64,000 bases of DNA, from positions 248,001 through 312,000 of the forward strand of contig NZ_PVTJ01000003.1 of assembly GCF_003002955.1 (NCBI RefSeq), read 5' to 3'. The DNA comes from Glycomyces artemisiae (GTDB lineage Bacteria; Actinomycetota; Actinomycetes; Mycobacteriales; Micromonosporaceae). The translations under genes were made by a program, and so were the position numbers. The notes under the pieces are model-generated. The model saw only the letters and a program-made list of their open reading frames with translations. It was not told the DNA's origin and made no database searches. This document shows positions 33,298-43,000 of the stretch, one piece after another (position 1 is the stretch's first letter; the number at the start of each line of letters is the position of its first letter).

Positions 33298-34194
33298 TCA
33301 CCATGACGAGTAGAGGCGGTGCTGCGCGGCGGCGACCGCCTCGGCGGCGTCGGCGGCGAGGCCGTGGCGGCCGCCTTCACCGAACAGGCCGGCGCGCATG
33401 AACACGAAGTCGCGCACGCGGCCGTACCGGTCCACTGTGGCGCGGCTGAGTCCGCTGCCGGAGTAGGCCTCCCAGCGGGAGGTGTCCCCGCCGCCCTTGC
33501 CGGAGCCGATGCGCGGGACGGCGTCGTGCCAGCGGACCTCCTGGGCGCGGGCCCAGCGCCGCTTCTCGGCGGCGACCCAGGCTCGGATGAGGCTCGCGGC
33601 GATCGTCCTGCCGCCCAGGCGCTCCACGCCGCGATGGAGCGCGAGGTCCTGGAGCGTGCCGTCGAGGCCCACGGCCACCGAGACGGCCTGGTCCGCGTCG
33701 GTGCCGGTGAACTCCCAGGTGCTGAAGTGCTCCTCAGCGCCGCTGGAGACGCCGCGGATGCGGCTCTTGGACGCCACCATCCGCTCGGCGTTGGCGCGGA
33801 AGCCCGGGTGCTGCTTGGCGATCTCGCGGATGATGAGGTGCTGCGCGGTGAGGACCTGGCGCGGCGCCAGGCCTTTGCCGGTCAGGGCGGTCGAGCGGAG
33901 GACGCGCTTGACGCCGCCGCTGTAGTGCGGATGCCGGGCCGCGATCTGCTCGATGAAGTCCTCCAGCGCATCGCCTTCGGCAGTGCCGCTTTCGAAGGCG
34001 CCGTCTTCGAACGCGCCGTCCTCGACCGCGTCGCCGAAGTGGTGGGCGAGCGCGGTCGCGTACACGCGGCGCACGATGTCGCCGTAGGCGAGGCGGTCGC
34101 GGTCGTCCAGGTCCCGGTAGGCGGTGCGGGCGTCGCGGTCGCCGGTCCGGATGTAGGTGACGAGCGCTCCGGTTCCGGGCAAGGGTCGGGGCAT
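33298..34194 (-). CDS. Uncharacterised protein with a possible YbaB/EbfC-like segment
   Basis: 298 residues, no signal or membrane segment. The N-terminal half is helical (YIRTGDRDARTAYRDLDDRDR). Residues about 170-230 (STWEFTGTDADQAVSVAVG, LQDLALHRGVERLGGRTIA, ASLIRAWVAAEKRRWARAQ) have the strand-strand-long-helix pattern of the nucleoid-associated YbaB/EbfC fold, a weak assignment by eye. AAGGA precedes ATG 34192-34194; the longer open frame upstream is not supported. A short run of AFEDGAF-type repeats lies near residue 60. Function unknown. Confidence 0.7.
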   Translation of the reverse strand: MPRPLPGTGALVTYIRTGDRDARTAYRDLDDRDRLAYGDIVRRVYATALAHHFGDAVEDGAFEDGAFESGTAEGDALEDFIEQIAARHPHYSGGVKRVLRSTALTGKGLAPRQVLTAQHLIIREIAKQHPGFRANAERMVASKSRIRGVSSGAEEHFSTWEFTGTDADQAVSVAVGLDGTLQDLALHRGVERLGGRTIAASLIRAWVAAEKRRWARAQEVRWHDAVPRIGSGKGGGDTSRWEAYSGSGLSRATVDRYGRVRDFVFMRAGLFGEGGRHGLAADAAEAVAAAQHRLYSSW

Positions 34195-34258
34195 GGGGGT
34201 CCTTCTGAGCGGTCGCCGAAGGCGACGGTGTGCGGGGAGTGTGCTCGGTCCTGCCAAG

Positions 34259-34300
34259 GCGCGCAAGCGGGGTCATCGTACAGAGGCCCCGCTCGCGCGC
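34259..34300 (-). terminator. Hairpin terminator downstream of the epimerase gene
   Basis: Arms 34259-34272 and 34287-34300 pair over 14 positions with one mismatch (A34265 against C34294), with a 14-base loop. It begins 14 bases after the stop of the minus-strand epimerase gene. Confidence 0.75.
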
Positions 34301-34313
34301 GGCGGTCCCGGGT

Positions 34314-35285
34314 TCACACCGCGAGGGGCCGCTCCACTTCGAGGCGGTCGTGGTCGATCAGCCAGCGCACGGCCTCCAGGATCGCTTCGTCGGGCTGGTA
34401 CGCGGGCGCGTAGCCGATGAGGGTGCGGGCCTTCTCGATGCTGAGGACGTGGTTGCGGGACAGGTGCTCCCAGCTCGCGTCGGCGTGCTCGGCCTTGGCG
34501 CCCGCACGGAACTCGTCCCAGGTGACGGTCTCCAGGTCGGCGTCCTGGCTGAACCAGGAGGCGGCGGCCTCGGCGAGGCCGCGCACGTTCATCGCGGTGG
34601 GAGCGACCATGTGGAAGTCCTCGCCCGATGCTGCCTCGGGGCGCTCGACGGCGTTCGCGAAGCCCTGGGCGACGTCGTCGGCGTGCACGTGGTGCATGTG
34701 CTCGGCGCCGATCCCGGGGATGCGGAGGGTGCGCCCGGCCGAGAGGGTGCGCCACACCTCGGGGTCGAGGTTGCCGAGCGGGCCGATGGGGTGCCAGCCG
34801 GGGCCGACGATGTGGCCGGGGTGGAGCGTGGTGGTGGCGAGGCCCCCGGATGCGGTCTCGGCCTTGAGCATCCGCGCGATGAGGTCCTTCTGGATCCCGT
34901 ACTCGCCGAACGGCGGCGTGCCCTCGCCTTCGCGGATCGGCGAGCGGTGGCTGACGCCGTAGCGCCAGACGGTGCCGCAGTGCAGCAGGTGGCCGGTCTC
35001 GCCGCGCAGGCGCTCGACGAGCGCGGTCGCGGAGTCGAGCGTGAAGCACACGAGGTCCACGACGGCGTCGGGCCGCAGCGCGGCGACGGTGTCGCCGAAG
35101 ACGCCGTCGGCGTCCTGCTGCTCGCGGTCGGCGGTCACCTGCTCGACCTGGGCCCACTCGGGCGCGTCCGCGTAGGCGGCGCGCTTGCCGCGGCTGATGT
35201 TGACGACCTCGTGGCCCGCGCGCACGAGCCGCGGCACCAGGTAGGTGCCGATGTGCCCGCTGCCGCCGATGACGACGATCTTCAT
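34314..35285 (-). CDS. NAD-dependent epimerase/dehydratase family protein
   Basis: 323 residues, extended SDR fold. The Rossmann motif is VVIGGSGHIGTYLVP at the N-terminus. The usual catalytic Tyr-x3-Lys appears as EYGIQKDLIARML (Tyr-Gly-Ile-Gln-Lys). HPGHIVGPGWHPIGPLGN and HMHHVHADDVAQGF are typical of nucleotide-sugar or isoflavone-reductase-like epimerases. It probably acts on a sugar or sugar-nucleotide; the substrate is unknown. It stands alone, with a terminator behind it and 79 bases separating it from the reductase upstream. Confidence 0.88.
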   Translation of the reverse strand: MKIVVIGGSGHIGTYLVPRLVRAGHEVVNISRGKRAAYADAPEWAQVEQVTADREQQDADGVFGDTVAALRPDAVVDLVCFTLDSATALVERLRGETGHLLHCGTVWRYGVSHRSPIREGEGTPPFGEYGIQKDLIARMLKAETASGGLATTTLHPGHIVGPGWHPIGPLGNLDPEVWRTLSAGRTLRIPGIGAEHMHHVHADDVAQGFANAVERPEAASGEDFHMVAPTAMNVRGLAEAAASWFSQDADLETVTWDEFRAGAKAEHADASWEHLSRNHVLSIEKARTLIGYAPAYQPDEAILEAVRWLIDHDRLEVERPLAV

Positions 35286-35364
35286 GGTGTCCCTCCCCCT
35301 TCGGGCCCGCCCGGGCCCGGCGCTCCGATGCTATCCAGCGCCGGTCCCGGTGCGGCCCGACAGG

Positions 35365-36339
35365 TCAGTCGGCGGCGACGCGGACGACGAGTTTGCCGAA
35401 GGTGTGGCGGCGCTGGAAGTCGATGATCGCCTGGGGCCCTTGGTCGAGCGTGTAGCGGCGGCCGATCGGTGCCGCGAGGAGACCTTTGGCGGCGTCGGCG
35501 GCGACCTCGGCCATGCCGCCGAGGCGGCCGTCCATGTCGAGGACGAAGTGCAGGTCGACGTCGTCGCGGCCGAGCTGCTCGGGCTGCGTGACGGGGTAGG
35601 TGATGGTAACGAGGCGCCCGCCGGGGCGCAGAGTCGCGGCCACGCCTTCGAGCCGGTCGCCCGGGAGGACGAGGTTGTAGACGGCGTCGACGCCGGCCGG
35701 GTACTCGGCGGGGTCGTAGCCGATCACCTCGCTCGCGCCCAGGCCGCGCACGAGGTCGGCGTCTTCGGTTGTGGCCGTGGCGATCACGGTGGCCTCGGCG
35801 GCGAGGAGCGGGAGGAGCGCGGTCCCGACGCCGCCGGTGGCGCCGACGACGAGGACGGTCTCGCCGGGCTTCGCCGGGGCGGTCGCGATGGTCGCGCGGG
35901 CGGTGAGGCCGACGGTGGGGAGCGCGGCGGCGGCCTCGGCGTCGAGCTCCGGCGGGCGGTGCGCGATGAACGGCGTGTCGGCCTCGAAGACGGCGTACTG
36001 GGCGAGCGCGCCGGTGCCGACCGAGGGCCGCTCGACGCCGCCGAGGACGCGGATCGCGCGCGGGACGGCGTGGCCGAAGACCTCGTCGCCGACGCGGAAG
36101 CCGTCGACGCCGGGCCCGGTCTCGGTGACCGTGCCCGCGAAGTCGTTGCCGGGCACGTGCGGGAATTCGAGCGGGAAGTCCTCGCGGAACGCCCCGGCGA
36201 GGAGCACCGTGTCGGCGGGGTTGACCGAGGCGGCGGCGATGCGCACCTGGATCTGGCCGGGGCCGGGGCGGGGCGCGGGGATCTCGGCGACGGTGTAGGT
36301 CTCGGGCGGGCCGTAGTCGTTCGCGACGACTGCCTTCAT
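35365..36339 (-). CDS. NADP-dependent quinone oxidoreductase (zinc-independent MDR)
   Basis: A 324-residue medium-chain reductase. The GroES-like domain opens MKAVVANDYGPPETYTVAEIP and contains NPADTVLLAGAF and VPGNDFAGTVTETG. The Rossmann domain has VLVVGATGGVGTALLPL. The Cys/His zinc ligands of alcohol dehydrogenases are absent, which fits the QOR/zeta-crystallin group. GGAGG lies just upstream of the ATG. Two identical-type palindromes upstream and a divergent TetR gene indicate repression that is relieved by a small, possibly electrophilic, ligand. Confidence 0.92.
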   Translation of the reverse strand: MKAVVANDYGPPETYTVAEIPAPRPGPGQIQVRIAAASVNPADTVLLAGAFREDFPLEFPHVPGNDFAGTVTETGPGVDGFRVGDEVFGHAVPRAIRVLGGVERPSVGTGALAQYAVFEADTPFIAHRPPELDAEAAAALPTVGLTARATIATAPAKPGETVLVVGATGGVGTALLPLLAAEATVIATATTEDADLVRGLGASEVIGYDPAEYPAGVDAVYNLVLPGDRLEGVAATLRPGGRLVTITYPVTQPEQLGRDDVDLHFVLDMDGRLGGMAEVAADAAKGLLAAPIGRRYTLDQGPQAIIDFQRRHTFGKLVVRVAAD

Positions 36340-36350
36340 GGTTCCTCCGG

Positions 36351-36369
36351 TAAACGGACCGTGCGGTCA
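36351..36369. promoter_or_regulatory. TetR-type operator, copy 1
   Basis: TAAACGGACCGTGCGGTCA contains the inverted repeat GACCG-N2-CGGTC. It differs from copy 2, 45 bases away, at one position only (T/G in the centre). It lies between the reductase promoter and its start codon. Confidence 0.85.
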
Positions 36370-36385
36370 TGTTCTGTCAAGTCGA

Positions 36386-36415
36386 ACGCTAGCACTAAAC
36401 GGACCGGGCGGTCAA
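36386..36415 (-). promoter_or_regulatory. Probable promoter of the reductase gene
   Basis: On the minus strand TTGACC (36415-36410) and TAGCGT (36391-36386) are 18 bases apart. Operator copy 2 fills the spacer and touches the -35 box, consistent with TetR repression. The -10 match is moderate. Confidence 0.5.
36396..36414. promoter_or_regulatory. TetR-type operator, copy 2
   Basis: TAAACGGACCGGGCGGTCA, with GACCG-N2-CGGTC, lies just before the -10-like TATGCT (36421-36426) of the tetR gene and inside the reductase promoter. A single bound repressor could therefore control both genes. Confidence 0.85.
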
Positions 36416-36432
36416 CTTGCTATGCTCGGGGC

Positions 36433-37023
36433 ATGACCCGCCTCCCGCGCGCCGACGCCGTCCGCAACCGGCGCCTGCTTCTGGCCGCGGCCGCCGACGA
36501 GTTCGCCGAGCGCGGCCTCGGCGCGTCCGTCGCCGACATCGCCCGCCGCGCAGGCGTGGGCAAGGGCACGGTCTTCCGGCACTTCGCGACCAAGGACGAC
36601 CTCATCGCCGCGATCCTCGTCGACCGCATGGCGGACCTGAGCGAGCGGGGCGAAGGACTCCTCGACGCAGGGGACGCCGGGGACGCGCTGTACGAGTTCC
36701 TCACGGCCGCGGCCGAGCAGCGCCGTGAGCGCGACCTGTCGTTCCTCGCCGAGGCGAGCGAGTCGATGCCCGAGGTGGCCCGCGCCCGCGACCGGCTCCT
36801 GAAGGCGATCGACGCGCTCGTCGCGCGCGCCGCGGAGCAGGGCGCGGTCCGGTCCGACATCACCGGCACCGACGTGCTCCTGCTCATGTGCGCGCCGGTC
36901 TACGTCGCCGAAGCCGTCCCCGGCGCCGCCCCCGACCTGTGGCGCCGCTACCTCGCGATCATCTTCGACGGCCTGCGTCCCGAAGCGGCCCATCCGCTGC
37001 CGGCCGAGGCGCCGCGCCTCTGA
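36433..37023 (+). CDS. TetR-family transcriptional repressor
   Basis: 196 residues. The N-terminal HTH is VADIARRAGVGKGTVFRHF within residues about 10-55, preceded by the helix RRLLLAAAADEFAERG. The C-terminal ligand domain has the ATKDDLIAAILVDRM start typical of the group that represses a linked reductase. A -10-like TATGCT ends seven bases before the ATG and no ribosome site is visible, so the message is probably leaderless. Divergent from the quinone reductase, it shares two near-identical operators with it and is likely autorepressed. Confidence 0.93.
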   Translation: MTRLPRADAVRNRRLLLAAAADEFAERGLGASVADIARRAGVGKGTVFRHFATKDDLIAAILVDRMADLSERGEGLLDAGDAGDALYEFLTAAAEQRRERDLSFLAEASESMPEVARARDRLLKAIDALVARAAEQGAVRSDITGTDVLLLMCAPVYVAEAVPGAAPDLWRRYLAIIFDGLRPEAAHPLPAEAPRL

Positions 37024-37105
37024 GTTTGCCGTTCCCGCAAGAAGACTTGCCGGCTCCTTGTCTGGTGCGGCACCGTGGGCGGGAGTGAACGGAAGGGGAT
37101 CTGGA

Positions 37106-37708
37106 ATGAGCGCGGCGGACTGGGACGAGCGGTATGCGAGCCGGGAGCGGCTGTTCAGCGGCAGGCCGAACGAGGCGCTCGTGGCCGAGACCGCGGGCCT
37201 CGCGCCGGGGCAGGCGCTCGACGCCGGGTGCGGCGAGGGCGGGGACGCGATCTGGCTCGCCGAGCGGGGCTGGCGGGTCACCGCCATCGACGTCTCGCGG
37301 GTGGCCCTCGAACGCGCCGCCGAGGCCGGGGCGCACGTGGCCGACCGCATCGCCTGGTCGCGCGGCGACCTCGCCGCCGCTCCCCCGCCGCCCGGGTCGT
37401 TCGACCTGGTCACGGCCCACTACTTCCCGATCCTCCGGTCGAGCGGCCCGGCCGCGGTCGACGCGCTGCTGGCGGCCGTCGCTCCTGGAGGGACGCTCCT
37501 CGTGGTCGGCCACGCCCGGCCCGCGCCGGGGCACGAGCCCGAAGGGTTCGACTTCGACTCGTACGTGCACCCCGCCGACATTGCCCGCCGCCTCGGCGGC
37601 GGCTGGCGCATCGAAGCCGACGAGACCCGCGAGCGCCGCACCCCGCCTCCCGAAGGCGCGCACCACACCCACGACACGGTCCTGCGCGCCCGCCGGACAA
37701 CGGAATGA
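37106..37708 (+). CDS. Class I SAM-dependent methyltransferase
   Basis: A 200-residue small cytosolic methyltransferase. Motif I is ALDAGCGEGGDAIWLAERG, followed by acidic VTAIDVSRVALERA and motif IV FDLVTAHYFPIL. WDERYASRERLFSGRPNEALV at the N-terminus is typical of the TehB/thiopurine-type subgroup that methylates small thiols, oxyanions or unknown metabolites. AAGGGG lies about 8 bases before the ATG. A terminator follows directly. Confidence 0.9.
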   Translation: MSAADWDERYASRERLFSGRPNEALVAETAGLAPGQALDAGCGEGGDAIWLAERGWRVTAIDVSRVALERAAEAGAHVADRIAWSRGDLAAAPPPPGSFDLVTAHYFPILRSSGPAAVDALLAAVAPGGTLLVVGHARPAPGHEPEGFDFDSYVHPADIARRLGGGWRIEADETRERRTPPPEGAHHTHDTVLRARRTTE

Positions 37709-37740
37709 GGGCGGGGCGGGGGTGGTCCCCCGCCCCGCCC
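37709..37740. terminator. Very stable bidirectional terminator
   Basis: A perfect 14-bp G/C-only stem (37709-37722 with 37727-37740) around a TGGT loop. It occupies the whole gap between the methyltransferase and the convergent glycan operon that ends with the GH43 gene. Confidence 0.9.
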
Positions 37741-37745
37741 GCTCC

Positions 37746-39992
37746 CTACTCGTAGAAGCGCACGTAGTCGAACGTGGCGGTCAGGCCCTCGCCGGCCATC
37801 GACACCAGGCCGATCTGCGGGTCGGCGCCCTCCGGCAGGTGCCAGACGCCGCCCCAGGTGTAGTCCGCGCCGTCGCGGCTCGTGGCCGCCTGGAACAGGT
37901 GCTCGCCGGTGTCCGGGTCGACGGTGTGGCGCAGGCGCAGCCACAGGTCGTCCGCGGCGGTGCCGACCTGCATCTCCGGCCACGGGTTGCGGTCGCGGCC
38001 GATCCACAGGAGCACCTGCCCGGACGGGCCGTTCCTGACGGGCGCCAGGTGGATCGAGCTGGACGGGGTCTGGAACGCGACGAGGCCGGCCTGCGGCCGC
38101 TGCGACTCGTCCGTCGCCGGGTCCTCGGAGATCGGCAGGTGGAGCTTCGCCTCCACCGTGTACGTCCCTTCAGGAGCGTCGTGGAGGAGCGCGGACGCCA
38201 TGGCGCCCTTGCCGCTCAGGTCGGCGTCCTGCGTCGGCCACACGTACGAGCCGTCCTGGACCCGCCCGTCGGGGGCGCCGAACCACTCCCAGCCCGCCAG
38301 GTCCGCGTCGTCGAACTCCTCGCCGAAGAGCAGGTCGCCGACCTCCGGGTCCGCGATCCGCTCGGTGACGGGCTCGTAGAGCGCGGTCGCGCCGAGGTTG
38401 TCGACCTGCGCGGCGCCGCGGGTCGAAGCCGCGCCGCCGGGGGTCCAGTCGGGGACCTCGACGTCGAGTTCGGCGAGCGGCATTCCGAGGAGCGAGGCGC
38501 TGAGTTCGACATGCGCGGCGCCGCCGTCGATGACGGCGGTCAGCGAATGCCAGGCCGACAGGTCGAGGCCCTCGTAGGCTTGGGACGCAACGCGTTCCAC
38601 GATCCGGCCGTGCCGCTTCACCTCGACGGCGAGCAGGCCCGAGCCGTCGATCCAGGCGACGGCGTTGTTGCGGGAGTCCTGGTAGCCCAGGACGAGTCCG
38701 GCGCGGCCGCGGTCGTCGGTGACGCGCACGTCCGCCTCCAGGCGGACGTCGCCGGAGGGTCCGTCGTCGGGGAGCAGGAACGACGGCGTCGGCGAGTTCG
38801 CACCGCCGGCGGCGAAGCCGCCGGAGAGGTCGTCTTCGCCGGTGGTCCAGCGGCCGGGCCCCTCAGCGGTGAACCCGCCGAGGCCGTCCTCGAAGCGGCT
38901 GCCCGCGTCCCAGGTGCCGACCGGGGCGGTCTGCGGGCCGTCGCTGGACCAGGCGCCGGCGTTGACCGTCGGCCAGCCGTCGATCCAGTCCAGGCGGTCC
39001 ATGAGGGTCGGGCGCCCGCCCCAGGTGAGGTCCTCCTCGAAGCGGTCGAAGCCGTTCACGAGGATCCACTCCTGGCCCGAATGGTCCACGACGTTCGCCG
39101 AGTGCCCGGAGGCGACCCAGCGGTTCCCGTTGGGCGAGTTGACGATCGTGCCGCCAGGGTAGAGGCCGGTGAGGCTGTCGCCGTCGCGGTCGGTGAACGG
39201 GCCGAGCGGGCTGTCGGAGCGGCCGACGAAGACGGGGTAGCCGCCCTTCTCGCGCTCGCAGCAGCCGAGACCGGAGTAGAAGAGGTAGTAGAAGCCGTCG
39301 CGCTTGACGACGTAGGGCGCCTCGCCTTGGCGGCTGCCGACGACCTGCACCGAGTCGCCCGCGGGCGCGGTGCCGTCGGCGTTCAGCTCGACCGCGCGCA
39401 CGCCCGCGTCCTTGAACGAGCCGTAGTAGAGGTACTTCGTGCCGTCGTCGTCCACGAACAGGGCCGGGTCGATCTGGTTGGCGCCGTCGTCCTCCTCGAT
39501 GACGGGGCGCCCGATGTCGGTCCACGGTCCGGCCGGGGTCGGCGCGGTCGCCAGCCCGATCTGGTTCCGCGGCCCGCCGCCGCCCGCGGCGGCGTAGTAG
39601 AGGTAGTAGAGGCCGTCGATGTAGCGCACGTCGGGGGCCCAGTAGTAGGTCTTCTCGAAGTCGCGCCACTCGGGGTGGTTGTCGCGGCCGAAGACCTCGC
39701 CCACGTACTCCCAGTCCACCAGGTTCTGGGAGCGCATGATCGGCATGAAGTACTGGTCGTCCCAGGGACCGCCGCGGTTGTCCTTGCGCAGGCTCGTCTG
39801 GGTCGCGTACGCGTACCAGTAGCCGTCCTTGCCCTGGATGATCGACGGGTCCGAGAACGCGTCGGCCAGGTCGTCCATGACGTGGTTCTCGTAGGTGCCC
39901 GGCGCGTCGCCGGGGTCGGCCGCGACCGGCGGACCGGCGGCGAGCAGGCTCAGCACGGCCGCGGTCGCGACCGCCATGGTGGATCTTCGCAT
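37746..39992 (-). CDS. Secreted GH43-family glycosidase (beta-xylosidase/arabinofuranosidase type) with C-terminal beta-sandwich modules
   Basis: 748 residues. A Sec signal (MAVATAAVLSLLAAGPPVAA) precedes the five-bladed GH43 domain (about 35-350). The catalytic Asp base is likely in FSDPSIIQGKDGYWYAYAT, the pKa-modulating Asp in NQIDPALFVDDDG and the acid Glu in RQGEAPYVVKRDG. Two beta-sandwich regions follow (about 375-545 and 560-748, the latter GH43_C2/LamG-like: GLVAFQTPSSSIHL). It should release xylose or arabinose from xylan oligomers outside the cell. Last gene of the xylan operon, 26 bases behind GH67. Confidence 0.9.
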   Translation of the reverse strand: MRRSTMAVATAAVLSLLAAGPPVAADPGDAPGTYENHVMDDLADAFSDPSIIQGKDGYWYAYATQTSLRKDNRGGPWDDQYFMPIMRSQNLVDWEYVGEVFGRDNHPEWRDFEKTYYWAPDVRYIDGLYYLYYAAAGGGGPRNQIGLATAPTPAGPWTDIGRPVIEEDDGANQIDPALFVDDDGTKYLYYGSFKDAGVRAVELNADGTAPAGDSVQVVGSRQGEAPYVVKRDGFYYLFYSGLGCCEREKGGYPVFVGRSDSPLGPFTDRDGDSLTGLYPGGTIVNSPNGNRWVASGHSANVVDHSGQEWILVNGFDRFEEDLTWGGRPTLMDRLDWIDGWPTVNAGAWSSDGPQTAPVGTWDAGSRFEDGLGGFTAEGPGRWTTGEDDLSGGFAAGGANSPTPSFLLPDDGPSGDVRLEADVRVTDDRGRAGLVLGYQDSRNNAVAWIDGSGLLAVEVKRHGRIVERVASQAYEGLDLSAWHSLTAVIDGGAAHVELSASLLGMPLAELDVEVPDWTPGGAASTRGAAQVDNLGATALYEPVTERIADPEVGDLLFGEEFDDADLAGWEWFGAPDGRVQDGSYVWPTQDADLSGKGAMASALLHDAPEGTYTVEAKLHLPISEDPATDESQRPQAGLVAFQTPSSSIHLAPVRNGPSGQVLLWIGRDRNPWPEMQVGTAADDLWLRLRHTVDPDTGEHLFQAATSRDGADYTWGGVWHLPEGADPQIGLVSMAGEGLTATFDYVRFYE

Positions 39993-40018
39993 CAGGGGGT
40001 GCCTTTCTTTCAGCGGGT

Positions 40019-43000
40019 TCACTGGGGCAGGACGGCGAGCGCGGCGATGCGCCACATCTGGTTGAGTCCGCTGCCGGTGAGGGTCAGGGACGCGGTGCGG
40101 CCGCCGTCGAGGTCGAAGGAGAACCAGGTCATCGCCCGCGACGGCAGGGTGGCGGGGCCGGAGCGGCCCAGTTCCGCGCCGCCCTCGGACACGACGGTGA
40201 CCGCCGAGTCGGTGAGCGGGTCGCCGGTGAGGATCCAGACCCGGTGCGGCCCTGCGGGAATCGCGAGGTCCAGGGTCCGTTCGACGGTGGCGACGACGAG
40301 GTCGCGGCGCAGCAGGTCGGTGTTGCGGCGGTCGCGGGCGTCGGGGCGCGGGCCGTTCCAGCCGTAGCCGCGGTCGGCGTCCCAGTCGCTCTCGGGTGTG
40401 AGGGCCGCGTAGCCGGGGAGCACGGACTCGGCGTCGGGCCCGGCGTCGAGGGCGAGCGCGGCCCCGGACGGGTCGGGGGCGGCGACGACTTCCACGAGCC
40501 TGCCGGTTTCGAGTTCGGTGCCGTCGGCGTGGACGGTGAGCGCGAGGCGCTTGATGGCGGGGTCCGGTCCGGCGGTCACCGGGACGGCGATGTCCTGTTC
40601 GGACTCCGCGGCGACGGTGACCGTGACCGGCTCGCTGGCCCAGCCGTCGGGAACGGCGACCTCGACCCTGACCTCCGCGTCGGCGTCGCCGCTGTTGGCG
40701 ACGGCCGCAAGGATCTCGTACGTGCCGCCGGTCCACCAGACCGGTTCGGCGGTGGCGGCGTGGACGCGCACGGGCGGGAGCGGGGCGTCCGGGTCGGGGA
40801 TGACGAGCGCGGCGAGCTTCCACCAGTCGTCGATGCCTTCGAACCGCAGGTCGACCGGGCCGCCGCCGTCGAGGTCCAGGTCCACCCAGGCGAACGAGCC
40901 GGACGGGAGGTCGGGGGTGGTGGTCTCGCTGTCGCCCGCGGTGATCGTGAAGGGCCGGCAGCGGGCGCCGCGGTCGCCGATGAGCAGCTGGGCCGTGTGG
41001 CGCCCGGCCGGGACGGTGATCCGGAGCGTGCAGGCGCTGGCGTGGCCGACGAGGTCGGCGGTGAGCGGTTCGAGGACGTTCCGGTCGCGCCCGTTCGGGG
41101 TCGGGCCTGAGATCCAGCCGAAGCCTTGGGCCTCAGACCATGTCGTCGCGGGAGTGAGGCGCCGGTAGCCGGGCTGCACCGGTGAGCCGTCGGTCCCGGC
41201 GTCGAGGGCGAGGTGGCAGCGCTGCCCGGCGGGGGCGACGAGGAAGCGGAGGCCGCGGCCGCCGAGCACGGTCCCTTCGGGCGTGATCGCCACTTCGACC
41301 GGGCCTTCCCAGCCGTTCAGGGGCGGTTCGACTGGGAGGACCGCGGTGGCGGTCTCGCGCGAGGGGACGTCGAGTACCGCTGCGCCCCAGTCGCCTTCGG
41401 CGGGCGCGAGGCGGGCGGTCAGTTCGCGCGCTTCGCCGCTCGCATTGGTGACCTCGACGGCGACGCGGTTGCCCCAGCCGCCGACGAGGACCCGTTCTCC
41501 GGGGACGGCGACCTGGGTCCAGGACCGGTCCTCGTCGAGGACGCGGCCGAGGTCGAAGAAGAACGCCACGATCGCGTCGCGCCAGGTCGTGGCGTGGCCG
41601 ATCTGCGCGGCGAAGGCGTCGGCCACGGCCGCGAAGCGCTCGGGGTCGACGCGTCCGGCGAGGCCGGCCCAGGCGTCGGCGAACTCGCGCACGCGTTCCA
41701 CCCCGAGGAAGTGCGTGTCGTAGAGGTGCTGGATGACGGTGGCGCCGGAGCGGAGCCGATGGTCGTAAGGCACCCAGTGCATGAACAGGAGCAGTTCGTC
41801 GGGCACGGTGTCGAGGTCCTCGTAGACCTCGGTCCACGCGTCGGGGTACAGGCCTGTGAAGCCGGTGCCGGTGGTGACGGTCCGGTCGAAGCCGGTGCCC
41901 GCGCCGGTGCTGTGGTGGGACTGGGTGACGGTGCCGACCGGGTCGGGGTCGAAGTGCGCGCCGCCGGGGTTGCTCAAGTAGCCCATGCCGAGCGGCGACG
42001 TGTAGTCCTCATAGGTGCGCCACGAGTCCAGGAGGATACCGGCGACGGCGGCGGTGTCATCGGGGCCGAGGCCGAAGGTCATGCGGATCCACTCGGCGGC
42101 GAGGTCGGCCGGGTCGGCGCGGGTGGACCAGGCGAGGCGCCCGAAGGCGTAGCTGTTCGCGGCCCCGAGGTCGTAGCCGGTCCAGTTCCCAGGGTCGTCG
42201 GGGGTGCCGGCGCCGAAGTTGGAGACGCCCGCGAGCCCGGCTCGGTCGGCGGCCATGATCTCGGCGACCGTGGGGCCGGTTCCGGGCCCGCCCGTGGGGA
42301 AGTCGAGGACTTCACGCCACATCGGAGCGAGGTACACCGCATGCCCGGCCTGGCCGGTGTACTCCTGGGTGATCTGGAGTTCGGCCATCTGGTTCGTGTT
42401 CCGGAGCGTGCCGAACAGGGGGTGGACGGGTTCGCGGACCTGGAAGTCGATGGGGCCGTTCTTGGTCTGGACGATGACGTTGTCGTCGAACTCGCCGTCG
42501 AGCGGCGCGAACACGCGGTGCTGGTACTCGGCCCAGTCGCCGAAGTCCTCGTGGACGAAGGACCGCCACACGATGAGGCCCTCGTGCGGGGCGACGGCGC
42601 GGGCGAGCATGTTGGCGCCGTCGGCGTGCGTGCGCCCGTAGTCGAGCGGGCCGGGGCGGCCCTCGGAGTTGGCCTTGACGAGGAACCCGCCGAGTGCGGG
42701 GATCGCCGCCTTGACCTCGGTGATCTTCGCGGCCCACCAGTCCTGGACCTGCGGGTCCGCGGGGTCGGCGGTGGTGATCGGGTCCTCGTCGTCCGCGGTG
42801 AGGACGATCGGGCTGGCGTAGTTCAGGGACAGCCACGGGCTGATCCCCCAGGTCGCGAGCATCGCGCACAGCGGAGCGAGCTTCGCGAGCATGGGCGCGT
42901 CGATGAACGCCGCGTCGGCGTTGACGTTGTTGAGGACCGCGGCGTTGATCCCGATCGAGGCGGTGAGCCGCGCGTAGTCCGTCATGCGCTGGGAGATCTC

